From Allolobophora icterica (lineage: Eukaryota; Annelida; Clitellata; Crassiclitellata; Lumbricidae): a stretch of 64,000 nt of DNA. The stretch lies in assembly GCA_963556255.1 (NCBI GenBank), contig OY744613.1, positions 51,048,745 to 51,112,744 on the forward strand. The letters are read 5' to 3'. Both the position numbers and the translations under genes were made by a program. The notes beneath the pieces are model-generated. The model worked only from the letters and a program-made list of their open reading frames with translations, had not been told where the DNA came from and did not search any database. Positions 10,921 to 22,149 of this stretch are shown in pieces. Each line of letters starts with the position of its first letter. The stretch's first letter is position 1.

Positions 10921-12874
10921 TTTATGTATGTGTGTTTTAGGAGAAAGATATGTGGGTTAAGGTTCTCGGGTATTCGCGTTAGCATTTCACGGGTCTGGTT
11001 GGGCATCCCCTGAACAGGAATATCCGTTTTTACCAGCAGGGACGTGAAGCTTAGGAACTGCATATGACATCGAGTTTTACGTCATCAAAGTCTTACTTGC
11101 AATTACTGGTGTGTCCTATTGTGTTGATCGTATCTCCGTTCGCCTTCCTAAATTTATTCCAGAACAAAAGCGAATGGTATTTCGGCTCAACTCAGACTGT
11201 GTATATTATGTACTATGCTATCTATGGTATTAGTTAATTATCTAATTAGCTAATAGTTTTCTGTTGCTCCTGCAAATAATTCACAGGACATCGGGAATGC
11301 ACAGAAGACAGAAAGGCGTCCTGTAGGGCTATACAGTGTAATGTCCGGGGTTATCATCTGCTTTGCTTTATGTTGGTTGAAGCCAGGAAAATGAAAATTT
11401 ATAGTTTAATTCAGAAAAATATTCTTGAAAATTACACCTATCTTCGATGACCACATCATTTCTGTCGTAAAGCCGAAATGTATGCCTATTCGCAGTCAGA
11501 ACAAAACCCTTTACTTGCAGTCTACCTAAATGCCTGCAACTCAGTTTAAGGAACATGCAGTAGGATTAATGTAGCTTGCCGAATTTTCATTTATACACCG
11601 CGAGATCCTTCAATATATCTGACCAATTTAATAGCCGTCTCTGCCTTCTCAGTCCCACATTGGCCTTCCTGGCATTGCCCTTTTTTTATCAAAACTGTCA
11701 ATCGGCTTGGAGTCACTCTGGTCAGTGACTTCTAACCCACATAACAAATCATTTAAGGGTTATACGTCACATAAGTTATGCTCTTGTAAAAGAAATCACA
11801 AATCACAGCGAGCTATCTTCAGACATGTATGAACGTTGAGCCAAGATGCAGAACTGCAGCGGGCGTTTGTGCTCTGGCGGGAACTTATTAGTCCCGCGAT
11901 GCCTTTAAGCGATTCGTCCACATAGATCCTTCTAATGCTTTGGACTGTCTTCGTGGAACAGTAGTACACTTTTAAATAGAACTTTACCAACACAAATAGC
12001 GCAGAAAAAATGTTGAACTCATCTTAATAGATTACCTTTCAGATATGTCAGATAGCCGTGTGGCAGAGCATTTGTGACGTTCCAGAAGGCACTAAATAAC
12101 ATACACACATACATACAAGATACTGGACCAAGAATTGGAACCGAGTACCAACATATTTCTCCAATGGTCGAGAGTTTGAGTGAAGCATGACTCTGACTCG
12201 TTCCGAGACTATGGGCAGAGGAAGATAGTCTCATTTTAGAAAGAAGTAGACACCGACTGTATGAGCCTGGTGCAATTATCTGGGTAAAGGCTTAATAAGT
12301 AAGTATGTACGTATATCCTTTATTAATCCGACTGCATAACCGCATTTTGGTTTACACATATAAATCATGTCCAGGGCTAAAATTCTATTAGGCACTTGGG
12401 ATGAACCCCATGACACAATGTTATTTATGCAATGCAGACGAGAAACTCCTGGTGGTAACCATGACTTTTAGTTAGCCGGAGATGAACCTGGGCCTAGATT
12501 CGGCTTCGTAGGCTTAAATTAGAAATTCAACGCCACGACAGAAAAATAGAGGCTTGAAACTTGAACCAAATGGGAGACACCAGCAGCTCTTGACGGACTT
12601 AGCATTTAGCCCACCTTGTACAGAACACACTTGCCTCAGCATGATCATTCTAACAAATTCACAAGTTAACAAGTTCAAATACAAGTAATTTTAGACATCT
12701 GTGTTTTAAAATCATAGGATAGACAATTAACCAAAGCAGTAACAAGCAATACCAAGAAAAAGGGTTCATGCCTCAATGAAGATAAACAGACGGTTAAGTT
12801 TTGAATAATGGTGGAAGCAAATGTGCAAACCAAACCTGCCAGACTTCAGCAGCAATTTATAGGCTTATGAATGC
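10921..12874. other. No gene recognised
   Basis: The stretch has only short chance reading frames on both strands. An 'aagtaagtatgtacg' microsatellite scrap with 'tcctttattaatcc' at about 12297-12330 looks like the 3' end of a minus-strand retroposon. Nothing else can be supported. Confidence 0.4.
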
Positions 12875-13165
12875 GGGATTGTAGTCTAGTGGTTACCGTG
12901 CAGCACTGTCAAGCGAATGGTCTGAGGTTCAAATCTTTTGTTATGGTAGAAATTTGTATCGAAATTTCTGCTGCACCTGCGCCCCTGGACAATTATGTTA
13001 AAATTATTACACTGACCGCTCTCTGCCTGTAGGTGGGTTAGACGGCGAGGGACATGACTTGCAACACGCTCTGGTATGCGAAGGCTAAGAAAAATGAAGT
13101 CGCTAACACTTCATTCCCATGGCTGCCTCAGAGCTATAACTCAAGGAACTGCTTCTGCTAAGTGT
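12875..13165 (+). mobile_element. tRNA-derived SINE-like repeat, copy 2
   Basis: The A box is good ('gtagtctagtggttacc', about 12889) and the B box is 'gaggttcaaatc' (about 12924). The family body follows ('gtatcgaaatttctgctgca', 'ggctaagaaaaatgaagtcg'). Orientation is plus. Confidence 0.75.
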
Positions 13166-13440
13166 CACACGTCACAGCTAAGCAAAGCAATTACAAGAAC
13201 AAGGGTTAACGAAGAGTCGACTACATGTAAGATAAACAGAATCTGATGATCGAATCATGATTAACTGTAGAGACAAATAAACAAACCGGAACCTGGAAGA
13301 TCATCGCTATAATTAATGAGTTTCTAAGACTTCAAACGTCACAGTAGAACTGTAAGCAAAAATCATAATGTAACAGATTACTAAGCTTCCTCCTAGCTCT
13401 AAAGACTATTGTGTCACCCTAAAGAAGTATCATAAAGTAA

Positions 13441-13587
13441 CCCACTTACATAGGCGTAGACTCTGGGGGGGCAGCCGGGGCACGTGCCCCCAAATAATTG
13501 ATATGGACTGTACATCCAATGCAATAAATGTAGAAAAAATAACCAACCCCCCAATATTTTGGACAAGTTTACGCCAGTACCCACTTA
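13441..13587. mobile_element. hAT-type MITE with 8-bp target duplication
   Basis: A 131-bp element (13449-13579) lies between two perfect copies of 'cccactta' (13441-13448 and 13580-13587). Its ends are imperfect inverted repeats (cataggcgtagactc and, inverted, tactggcgtaaactt). It has short G7 and C6 runs and no coding capacity. The 8-bp duplication is the hAT signature. A decayed right half of the same family lies near 53570-53632. Confidence 0.75.
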
Positions 13588-13606
13588 AGCATCGATATAA
13601 TAACCG

Positions 13607-14240
13607 CAGGCTGCCGCGATAGCGCAGTGAAGTCACAAGAAAGCATTATTTAATTAGGCCAATAGGATACTAGTAGTTTGAGTGTTTAGCGACATCTACT
13701 GGCTGCAAGGGCGGTTGACGTCGCCCTCCTCCTTTCTGAAAACTTGGAACAGACACCACCTGACACAGCGCTAGTGTAATGAGTTCCATTTGGATACGGC
13801 GTATATCTATGTCTCATGTATCTGTCACAGACGCCATAAACGGTAAAACCGGATAAGTCAGGCGCTGCATAAATGGGTATAGGCAGGTGAGACTAATGAC
13901 GACAGGTCCTCGCTGGCAAGTGATGACAAAGGCATTTCCTCACTATCAAACTATCAGATGGTTTTGAAGGCATGATGGATTCATTGTGTTGCAAGCTTCT
14001 GGCAAACAAATTAATTTTTCTCGCCATGTTTTTGGACAAAAAAAACTATGGCGGAAGTAGGGGTATGACCACACTTTGCCAACTTTGGACCCCTGCCATA
14101 GAATCAAATTATTTACTCAATTAAACGAGACTGTCCTGACACACGATATGCAATGCTCTTGCTGCGTTTTAGTTTCTACCGCAGTATAGTTTCTATCGCC
14201 GTACGAAGGCAGTGCTACATGCTAATTGCCCTGCTAATTT
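13607..14240 (+). repeat. Composite flank repeat, copy U2, and adjoining FReD 5' block
   Basis: The head 'gcaggctgccgcga' and later landmarks ('tgacgtcgccctcctccttt', 'tgtcacagacgccataaa', 'ggcggaagtaggg') mark the flank repeat to about 14100. From 14120 the FReD 5' flank block starts ('cctgacacacgatatgcaat'). No coding sequence is present. Confidence 0.65.
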
Positions 14241-14404
14241 GTAGCTTGTTATGTGCGTGTGGTTGCTTGTGTATGTGGTTGTATTATGGTTGTTTTAGGA
14301 AAAGATGGTAGGCCTGGGTTCTGCATAGTAGCGGGGTTCCCGGGCACTCAGTCATATGAAATTGATGCGAAAGTTTCGTCTTCAATACTAATTTGATGGT
14401 AACT

Positions 14405-14690
14405 GTATATAGACCAATTGCGTTAACACTGCAGCAAATGCTGCAAAGCAATAAGCCAAACGAGAGCTAATGACGACTAAATTTATCCTGAGGTATCGAC
14501 TGAGAAACGGGACCTGCAAATGACTGTTTCTTTTTCACGGTCAAGTATATTTATACTGAACTCATCATATGCAATGCTCTTGTTTCGTTTTAGTTTCTAC
14601 CACCGCACGAAGGTAATGGTACCTACTAATTTACCCTGCAGGGTCATGTAGACGGACAAAGCTAATTTGCAGCTTGTTATGTAGGCCTAT
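14405..14690 (-). pseudogene. FReD exon 1 and promoter relic with lost start codon
   Basis: Positions 14440-14480 match the minus-strand start of exon 1 of genes 1, 3 and 4 (plus 'gctgcaaag.aataa...gag.gagct'). The ATG position (plus cat) is aat at 14469-14471, so the start codon is ATT. The promoter part with 'tatttatactgaac' (14548-14561) and the 5' flank block (14565-14680) are retained. The coiled-coil body is gone. Confidence 0.7.
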
Positions 14691-14712
14691 GTGTGCATGG
14701 TTGCTTGTGTAT

Positions 14713-14957
<245 letters not shown>

Positions 14958-14962
<5 letters not shown>

Positions 14963-15292
14963 TTTTAGCGGCTCAATGGTAACAGCCCAGCAGGACTTGG
15001 ACGACGGGTTAACCGTTCCGGAAAAAACAACTAATTTAATCTCTAAGACCCTGAGGGAACGCCGTATCCAAATGTAACTCGTACTTTAAAAAAAAATAAA
15101 AAAAAATAAAAAATAATAATAATAATAATAATAATACCATGCACACAAGCAACCATGCACACATAGGCCACTTTTGCCGGCCGAGAAATAGACGAATAGG
15201 GCCATTCCGGACACTTTATTCTCCATTTTAGTTAATATTCAAGTCCCTGAGGGATCCTGTATCCCTCGGGGCAACAAAAAAAAAAAAAAAAA

Positions 15293-15357
<65 letters not shown>

Positions 15358-15440
15358 GCAGAGGACGAGGCCTCCTTTCCTAGAAATAGCATACCAACAA
15401 ATTAATATCTAAGCCCCCGAGGGATCCGATGTACCTTGAG
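14958..15440 (+). mobile_element. Three retroposon 3' ends with hairpin and (TAA)n tails
   Basis: Three units end alike: 'ccctgaggga...' near 15049, 'cctgagggatcctgtatccc' near 15246, and 'cccgagggatccgatgtacc' near 15416. Each is followed by an A-rich or (TAA)n tract (15088-15136, 15276-15357, 15441-15450). The second has a 10-bp stem, 15246-15255 with 15261-15270. A fourth copy in inverse orientation lies at 51425-51495. The arrangement fits a SINE family with a 3' hairpin before its tail; the family is not recognised. Confidence 0.5.
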
Positions 15441-15753
15441 GAAAAATAATAAGACGATTTATAGGCCTATTATTATAGCGCCGTAGCACATCCGAGACCA
15501 AAGAAAAGGGCGCTGCACATAAGTTTCAAAAGTCAATGACAGTCATGTGAAAGTTTAAAAGTAATGTTTCCGTCTCTGATTTGAATGACTCCAGAGGTGT
15601 GTGGATGTATGTATACACGTGTGTATTCATGTATGTGCAGTGCTTTTTTCACCCGGAACGCGCCGCAACGGCGTTCCGGCACCTTTTTTCAGCTACTAAA
15701 ATATAATTTATTTATTTTAATAATAAAAACAATAATTTAGTTATTTTAATTAA

Positions 15754-17419
15754 ACCTTCGCAGGACGGAAAGGGGTAAATAATTATCTCAGGGGTGTTTG
15801 GATATTGATTGCGGAGCAACTGTAGGTAGGTATCATTTTGTCGTTCCACATGTTTACAAGTTACCACCAGTGACATATTCTGACTGCATACCCACCACAT
15901 GGCAATGTGGTGGGAAAAAGATTTGTCAATCCAAAGTGTCCTGGGGTAAAAATTTACCCCGTTTCGTCGTCGACGTCGTTATTTTTTCGTTCATAGGGCA
16001 AATATGTTTTTTAAAGATATGAGCTCAAAAGTGACTTGCAATTATAAATCAAGTGTGGAATCTACCATGGAATTGAGTTGTAGCAGTTTCATAATTGTGG
16101 AGAGTTTATTTTACAAGATGGCGGCCAATATGGCCGCCAAAACAAAAATATGTATGTCTCAGCTCATAGGTAAGCTACAATGACAAATGAAGTGTCAACT
16201 GTAATATTTCCAAGGTCAGGGAATCCATTTATCGTAGTGGAAATCGTGTATGAGTACTACTGTCCAAGATGACGGCCAACATGGCCGCCGAAACGCAAAA
16301 TTGTGTATATCTCGGCTCGTAGGTAAGATAGAATGACAAATGAAGTGTCAATTGTAGCATTTCCAAGGTCAAGGAATTCATTTATCGTAGTGAAAATAGC
16401 GTGGGAATACTACTATCCAAGATGGCGGCCAATATGGCCGCCAAAACACAAAAATAAGAATTATCAATCAACTGACTGATCTGTCACTATTGCCACTGCA
16501 ACAAGTTGATTCCTTGACCTTGTTAATGTTACAATTGACACTTCATTTGTCATTGTAGCTTACCTACAACCTGAGATATACATATTCTTGTGTTTTGGCG
16601 GCCATGTTGGCCGCCATCTTGGAAATTAGTATTCCCAAACAATTGCCACTACGATAATTTGATTCCCTGACCTTAGAAATGTTACAATTGATACCTCATT
16701 TGTCATTGTAGCCTACCTATGTGATGAGATATACATATTTTTGTGTTTTCGCGGCCATATTGGACGCCATCTTGGAAAGTGGTATTCCTACACTATTGCC
16801 CCTATGATAAGTCGATTTCTTGACCTTGAATATGTTACAATTGACACTTCATTTGCAATTTTAGCTTACCTATGTGCTGGGAAATACATATTGTTGTGTC
16901 TGGCGGACATATTGCCGCCATCTTGGAAAATAGTATTTCCACACTATTGCCACTACGATAAATCGATTCCTTGACCCTGGGAATGTTACAATGGACACTT
17001 CATTTGTCATTGTAAATTAGTTATGAGCTGAGACATACATAATTGTTATGTTTTGGGCGCCATGTTGGCCGCCATCTTAGACAATAGTATTCGCATACTA
17101 TTGTCACTATGATAGATCGATTTCCTGACCTTGTAAGTATTGCAATTGACACTTTATCTTTCATTGGAGCTTGCCTACGTGCTGAGATATACATTTTTGT
17201 GTGTTTTGACGGCCATTTTGGCCGCCATCTTGAAAAGTAATATTTACACACTATTGCCACTATGATAAATCGATTCCTTGACCTTGGAAATGTTAAAATT
17301 GACACTTCATTTGTCATCGTAGCTTACCTGTGAGCTGAAATATTATACATTGTTTTTGGGGTAAAAAATTACCCCTTTTCGTCCTCCGTGTATCGTAAAA
17401 TGTTTCCGTCCTGCGAAGG
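15754..17419. mobile_element. TTAA-flanked foldback element, piggyBac-type
   Basis: Both ends carry CCTTCGCAGGACGGAAA-type inverted repeats (left from 15755, right to 17419) and abut TTAA (15750-15753 and 17420-17423). TTAA targets and a CCTT-like terminus resemble piggyBac-class elements. Inside are tandem monomers of about 150-170 bp, about three in one orientation (16020-16460) and about five inverted (16490-17340), so the whole can fold back. It encodes no transposase. Confidence 0.7.
16020..17345. repeat. Head-to-head tandem monomers with 'ggcggcc...ggccgcc' palindromes
   Basis: Each monomer contains 'aagatggcggccaatatggc'-like text, itself a 7-bp stem, and a segment 'aatgacaaatgaagtgtcaa' or its complement. 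Orientation flips near 16460-16490. The short reading frames here are repeat products. Confidence 0.8.
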
Positions 17420-17834
17420 TTAATTTCAGTGTTGTGAACTGTTTTCAGTGTTTATTGAGAACCTCCCAACCCCTAATCTCGTTTTTCTGGGAATTTTAGG
17501 CCTTCCATAATTGTTCAGTTTCGGAACCCAATGTTCAATTCCGGAATCTGTTTTCTAGAAAAAAGCACTGTGTATGTGTGTTTTAAGAAAAAGATATGTT
17601 GGCTAGGAAACTTTTGGCGGATGTAGGTGTATGCCCACAATTTGGACCCTGCCATAGAACAGTGTTACGATACCAGGTCGATGCGTCTCAAAGACGCTGA
17701 GGCGCGCAGTCATATTCAGGATTTAGGATACGACTGATCGTGAGTCGCTGTTGTGTCTGGCGACATTTTGTTTTTCAGTTCTAACTTTTTCAATGCTTTG
17801 CCTTTAGCAATCTGATTTTTTTATTACACATCTT

Positions 17835-19114
17835 GGGCCGTATTCATGAGACAAGCGTAACTCTTACTCCCAGCTTAAATCTGGCCTACGCCGGAGTAGT
17901 GGGTTAAACGATATTCATGAGACAGGCGTACCGCCTTACGCTGGGTGTAACGCTACTCCGAATCGACCGTAGGTGTAAGTCCGCTATTCCCAGCGTAGCG
18001 GCTATAAACAAAGATGGCGGCCGTCATAATTCGCCGCATTCGATGAGGTTTTAGATGTCAAAAAGTCTTTCAGAGGTGCCGTAATTAGCTCGTATTGTTC
18101 ACCGACAACGAACTTTATATTGCTTTTCGTTCTAGCTGTCACAAACTGCTAAGATTTGATGAGATGTCTGACGATGTTGCATTCGAAGTGCCGCGCATGG
18201 GTTGCTTACTGTGCCAGTACCATAGATTTTAACCAATCCTTGCAATTAGTTTATTTACACGTAATGTCAGTTGTAAACACTGATTGTTTCTTAAATGTTT
18301 GAAGAAAAATATGTTCAATAAGCAGTGTTTTTTTTAGATTAAAAGGTTCCGGAACGGAACAATAAGTTCCGGAAAAAAGGTGCCGGAACGCCGTTCCGGC
18401 GCGTTCCGGCTGATAAAAGCACTGTGAATAAGTAAATGATAAAGCTCTAATTTATGTGCAAATACTAGTCATAAATAGTGTTGTTTTGTAAAAAATATTC
18501 CTTCATGAAAATATGTAATAAAATGGATTGATTATTGCATAACTTCTACACACTTTCTTAGTGTAATTTCTAGAGTCTAGATTGTCACAAAACTGTCTGT
18601 ATCCATAACTGTTGTAATGAGGCATAATTACAGTGACCACTATGAATTTCTGAGTTTCCCATGATTTATTTATTTACTGTACCACAACCAACACTGAAAA
18701 ACATGTAGGCCTATTACTCTTATCGTAGAATATAAAAAAATGCCGCTTTCAGAGCAACCTATTCAGAGGCGCTTCCAGAGTTACTGTAACCCACGCCTAT
18801 TTTAATTTTACTTTTATGTTTAATATGATTCGTTTTGGTTTACGGCCGTCTTTTAATCTTTGTTTACTTCAGCTATCGGTAATGACCGCATATAAATACA
18901 TAGTAAGCATGCACAAAAATCCATAACCACGCAAATCATGACGAGGGTTTTTCGCGCGGGGAAAAACCCAGCGTTTACGCCCGGGAATAGCTATTCCAAC
19001 GGCTGCGCCTGTCTCATGAATATGGACCACGACTAAGTGCTATTCGGGGAATAGTTATTCCCGGCGTAGGCGCTACTCTTGGACTAGCTTAATCTTGTCT
19101 CATGAATACGGCCC
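17835..19114. mobile_element. Harbinger-like MITE with GGGCCGTATTCATGAGACAAG-type ends
   Basis: The termini are near-perfect inverted repeats (gggccgtattcatgagacaa at 17835; its complement ends at 19114). A second, subterminal 'tattcatgagacaggcgta' repeat lies inside each end. GGGCC... termini are common in PIF/Harbinger MITEs, but no clear 3-bp duplication is visible, so the superfamily is tentative. It interrupts the flank repeat and contains a younger hAT MITE at 18323-18424. Confidence 0.65.
18315..18432. mobile_element. 102-bp hAT MITE nested in the Harbinger-like element
   Basis: The element 18323-18424 starts cagtg and ends cactg. Its 'ccggaacgccgttccgg' core is shared with the copy at 15638. 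It is flanked by 'tcaataag' (18315-18322) and 'tgaataag' (18425-18432), an 8-bp duplication with one mismatch. Confidence 0.75.
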
Positions 19115-19559
19115 CAGGTTTTCCTTTAAGTGATAAAAATTTGCTATATAAAACATCTTTCATATTTTTGACGCTTGACTCTATCTCTTACAGCTTTTCC
19201 CTTACAAAAACTTCATTACGCTCTGTTCTACTCTGCTCTACTCTGGTCTACTTAGCACTCCACTTGACTCAGTTCCTCTCTGTAGAACGATGAGCATCAC
19301 GTGATTTTCCGACCAACCACTTTCTGATATTATAATCTATTATGTTGACTTCTAAAGCGCCGTCATCATAATGTACACAAAAGCAACAATTAATGGTCGC
19401 TGCAAATGAAACCGTAACCAAACCAATAGTCCATTCGAAAATCCAGGTCGTGTTTGTTTTTGAGGCAGGGCTGCAGTTGGCGAACGAACATTTGCGATCG
19501 AGGTAGATTGTGAGTTGAAGTTATATTCAAGAGATAAAGCACAGTGACACGAACGTTGC

Positions 19560-19765
19560 AATAAGCGATGCGCGATGGTCTAGTGGTTAGCGTGTTGTCA
19601 ATCGAGTGGTTGGGTGGGTTCAAATCCTCACCATGTTTGAAAGATGTTTCAAAATCTCCGCTCCACTTGCGCCCCCTAGCAAATACAGCTATTACGAGCA
19701 CAATGACTGAAGGCTGTGAGAGAAAATATCAGAAGGTGATGCGTCGGTCTTCGTAAGCTAAACGC
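19560..19765 (+). mobile_element. tRNA-derived SINE-like repeat, copy 3
   Basis: The A box 'gatggtctagtggttagcg' is at about 19574 and the B box 'gggttcaaatcc' at about 19616. The family body follows ('cgctccacttgcgcccctag', 'tacagctattacgag'). This is the clearest copy of the promoter. Confidence 0.8.
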
Positions 19766-19860
19766 TTACAGCTTTTGAAACGTGAAATCTACCGCATAGG
19801 GCAACTATTCGCAGTGATGTTGTTTGTCAGTACTCACAAAGTAGAGGTGGCATTTAAAAC

Positions 19861-20569
19861 AGAAGCTGTATTATAATGATTCCATAAACATAACTCTACG
19901 ATTGGCATACATACAAATCCCACACTAATACACATGTTTGTTGAAAGGTAAGTCTAGCAACGGCGCAATAAAATTTAAAAGTAGACTGCAGTAGCAGCAT
20001 CTGAGGAACAATCTGTTTATTCAGGTTGTGGTTCAATCGTAGTCTTGACGATTGGTGGCGCCACTTTGCTTGTTTACACCCACCAAGGCTGTCTTTTACA
20101 TAAGTTCATGTCGTTTGGCATCTGAAATAATATTGAAATTAGGGTTATCTTGAATACGGTCAAGGAAATGCAAAGATTCTTTTCAGTGGCATCGACCTCA
20201 ATTATTCAGAGGCTCTACGACCATCTGACCGACTGCGGACGATTGTCCGTCCTGCAGAGACCGAGCAGTATGAAGAATATCAACACGCTGCGTTGTCTGC
20301 CATCTAGGAGGTAATGCTGGATGGTGAGGTAGCCGTGTATTGCGGATTTCAACGGCTGTCTTCAATCCTTATCCCCGATGCAACACGGTTCAGAACTCTA
20401 TTTATGGTGTCATCTGTCATCTCTACGTGCATGTGACAGTTCAGCACAGGTTGCATTTCTAATCATCTTAGCACTGTTAGCTTACTAGCAAAATGTTTGA
20501 TGTTAATTGTACTATTACACTATTTAATAAGCTACGTAGGTTAAGCAGCACTGCTACTGTATTAGACAA
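19861..20569. other. No gene recognised
   Basis: There are no coding exons or clear repeats in this interval. Confidence 0.4.
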
Positions 20570-21480
20570 GTGGAAGGCGCTAAAGCAAGTGTTTAGATAT
20601 TGCTACTACTGCAAACTTTAAGCAATAGTGCAACAAGTAATCCGGCAGACTGAATGAGGAAATGTAAATGTACATGTTTTATACAGCGACTGGGTGAGAT
20701 TCTTACTACAGCAGCCCGATTGAATGGGCGACACGATCATTAAGTTCACCGTGTATAGACCGCGTTAGCCCGAAATTCAATTATACGAAATAAACCGCCA
20801 TTGTAAGCCAACCCGGTAACCACACACCCGTACCAATGTATAGCAAGTGTCTAACCTATTCGAATCTAATCAATTCTGTAGCGTCGTAATCATAATGAAC
20901 AAGGCATCAATGGATGTCGCTTCAATTTAACCGTCGTCAAAGTCTTAGATCCTTAGGTCATGTCTGTGTCAGGAGGCAGGACTGAAATCGTGTATTCAAG
21001 CTAAATTCAAGAGGCAAAGTAATCGTGAAATAACTGGATTCCAGGTCAAGGACTATATCTGGATGCGAGACAGCCAGTGTAGATATTCTCCAGCTGCCTC
21101 GGTATCAGTCACACACACTTTTTCTTTCCAACATTTAATAATTATGAACATTTAATGACCGTAGTGAGTTGAAATGCTAAAATAATAAATTCTCCTTCAC
21201 TGGTCTTTGAAGTAAACCTCGAATCGCAAAGGAACCGAATCTCTGTAATTTCTGCCTCAGCTCAAATTAGAAAGATGAAGAAATCGCGAAACGTTTCTAA
21301 GAGGAGAGAAATTCAGTTTCACAAACTCATTGTATCCAAGCATAAAATATTATGTCCTCATAGCGTATAAGAGAAAATATGTGCAAAAATAGGGTTAACA
21401 ACAAAATCCTCTACAGGGAAAACAATTCTAAATGTGCGAGGCAATCCATTACAATGAGTCTCTGATCCTCCACTGTTTGT
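20570..21480 (-). repeat. Duplicated downstream flank of FReD gene 2
   Basis: This segment is collinear with 1-1392. It includes the start 'gcgctaaagcaagtgtttag', the 'aatgaacaaggcatcaatgg' block and the 3' UTR-like block 21120-21480. The large microsatellite present at 37-346 is absent. It establishes a tandem duplication with gene 1 at an offset of about 20 kb. Confidence 0.75.
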
Positions 21481-21844
21481 TCATCTGCTTTTGATCATCA
21501 TTCGCGCTGCTCGAAGTAGGCCACTCGTCTGCCAGCCAGCATAGTAATACCATTTAAAGTTATTCTGGTATTGACAGGTAAGACAGGAACTGAAACACGA
21601 GTTGAACCACCAACCGGAGAACCAACTCTGGGCGCAGTTGCCAACGTCTCTGTCGTTGTCGGCATCCCAGGTTGAAAAGCTTTCCACCGTGATTCTCAGC
21701 CGTCGGCAGGGAAGTGTTGATGAGCGTATCGCCGGCATTTCCACTGAATCCTGTGAGGCGAATGGCGTATTTGTTGTTTTCCGAATCAAGAGAAAAGGTG
21801 GCATAATCGGCGTAGAACCACCTATCGCTCATTTTGAGTTGTAC
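21481..21844 (-). pseudogene. FReD gene 2, exon 3 with a 2-base deletion
   Basis: The exon starts after 'gtcgtgcag' as VQLKMSDRWFYADYATFSL and reads in frame to about LPTAENHGG. The remaining fibrinogen sequence (ESFSTWDADNDRDVGNCAQ, SGWWFNSCFSSCLTCQY, RAARMMIKSR and stop) is in a different frame. Compared with gene 3, the plus-strand text 'gttgagaaactcattccacc' has become 'gttgaaaagctttccacc', two bases shorter, at about 21671-21687. Exon length is 364 nt, against 366 in gene 3. The break removes the calcium loop and the ligand region from the main frame, so a functional FReD product is unlikely unless this is an assembly error. Confidence 0.85.
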
Positions 21845-21902
21845 CTGCACGACATACCAGCGAAACTATAATGCAATATTGTATGGCATAATCTGCCAAA
21901 AA

Positions 21903-21930
21903 ACAGGTTCCATTCGTACAGCTGTAAAGA
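21903..21930 (-). pseudogene. Relic of an older exon 3 start in gene 2
   Basis: Read on the minus strand, 'ctttacagctgtacgaatgg' resembles the acceptor plus VYTNGTW start of exon 3 in gene 1. It lies about 60-85 bases upstream of the acceptor that fits the gene 2 exon. Gene 3 has a comparable relic 34 bases upstream. Confidence 0.5.
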
Positions 21931-22149
21931 GTAATTACATGTAAGACTAGTTACTTCCAGCTGGACTAAAACCATCATTTACAATCCAGTTACTTCCTCA
22001 ACTGCTCTACTCATCAACCCGTCTGCTCAGTCGCATATTTTGAGCTCGAGATTTTTTCTTCGTTGTTTATATCATGCCTCACAGTTTTGATTCATCTGTG
22101 TTCTTCATTAGCGATACGAGGAACTGAAGCGTACGACATACAAACGTGA

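Larger units (their letters stand above)
15630..17578. mobile_element. hAT-type MITE split by a nested foldback element
   Basis: The outer element is 15638-17570. Its ends are a perfect 13-bp inverted repeat (cagtgcttttttc / gaaaaaagcactg), and it is flanked by the 8-bp duplication 'tgtatgtg' at 15630-15637 and 17571-17578. The hAT sequence proper is only about 260 bases, because 15754-17419 belongs to a second element. Subterminal 'ccggaacg' motifs are shared with the intact copy at 18323-18424. Confidence 0.8.
17580..19860 (+). repeat. Composite flank repeat, copy U3, split by MITEs
   Basis: The left part (17580-17834) has 'ggcggatgtaggtgtatgcc' and 'tcgctgttgtgtctggcgac'. After a 1.28-kb insertion the repeat resumes at 19115 with 'acgcttgactctatctctta', the 'ctgctctactctgg' block, 'tctattatgttgacttctaa' and a SINE. 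Order and spacing match copies U5 and U6. Confidence 0.65.

Noticed and set aside
15798..17317. Small genes in the region of repeated 'gatggcggcc' units
   Set aside because: The frames arise from tandem monomers of a non-coding foldback element.
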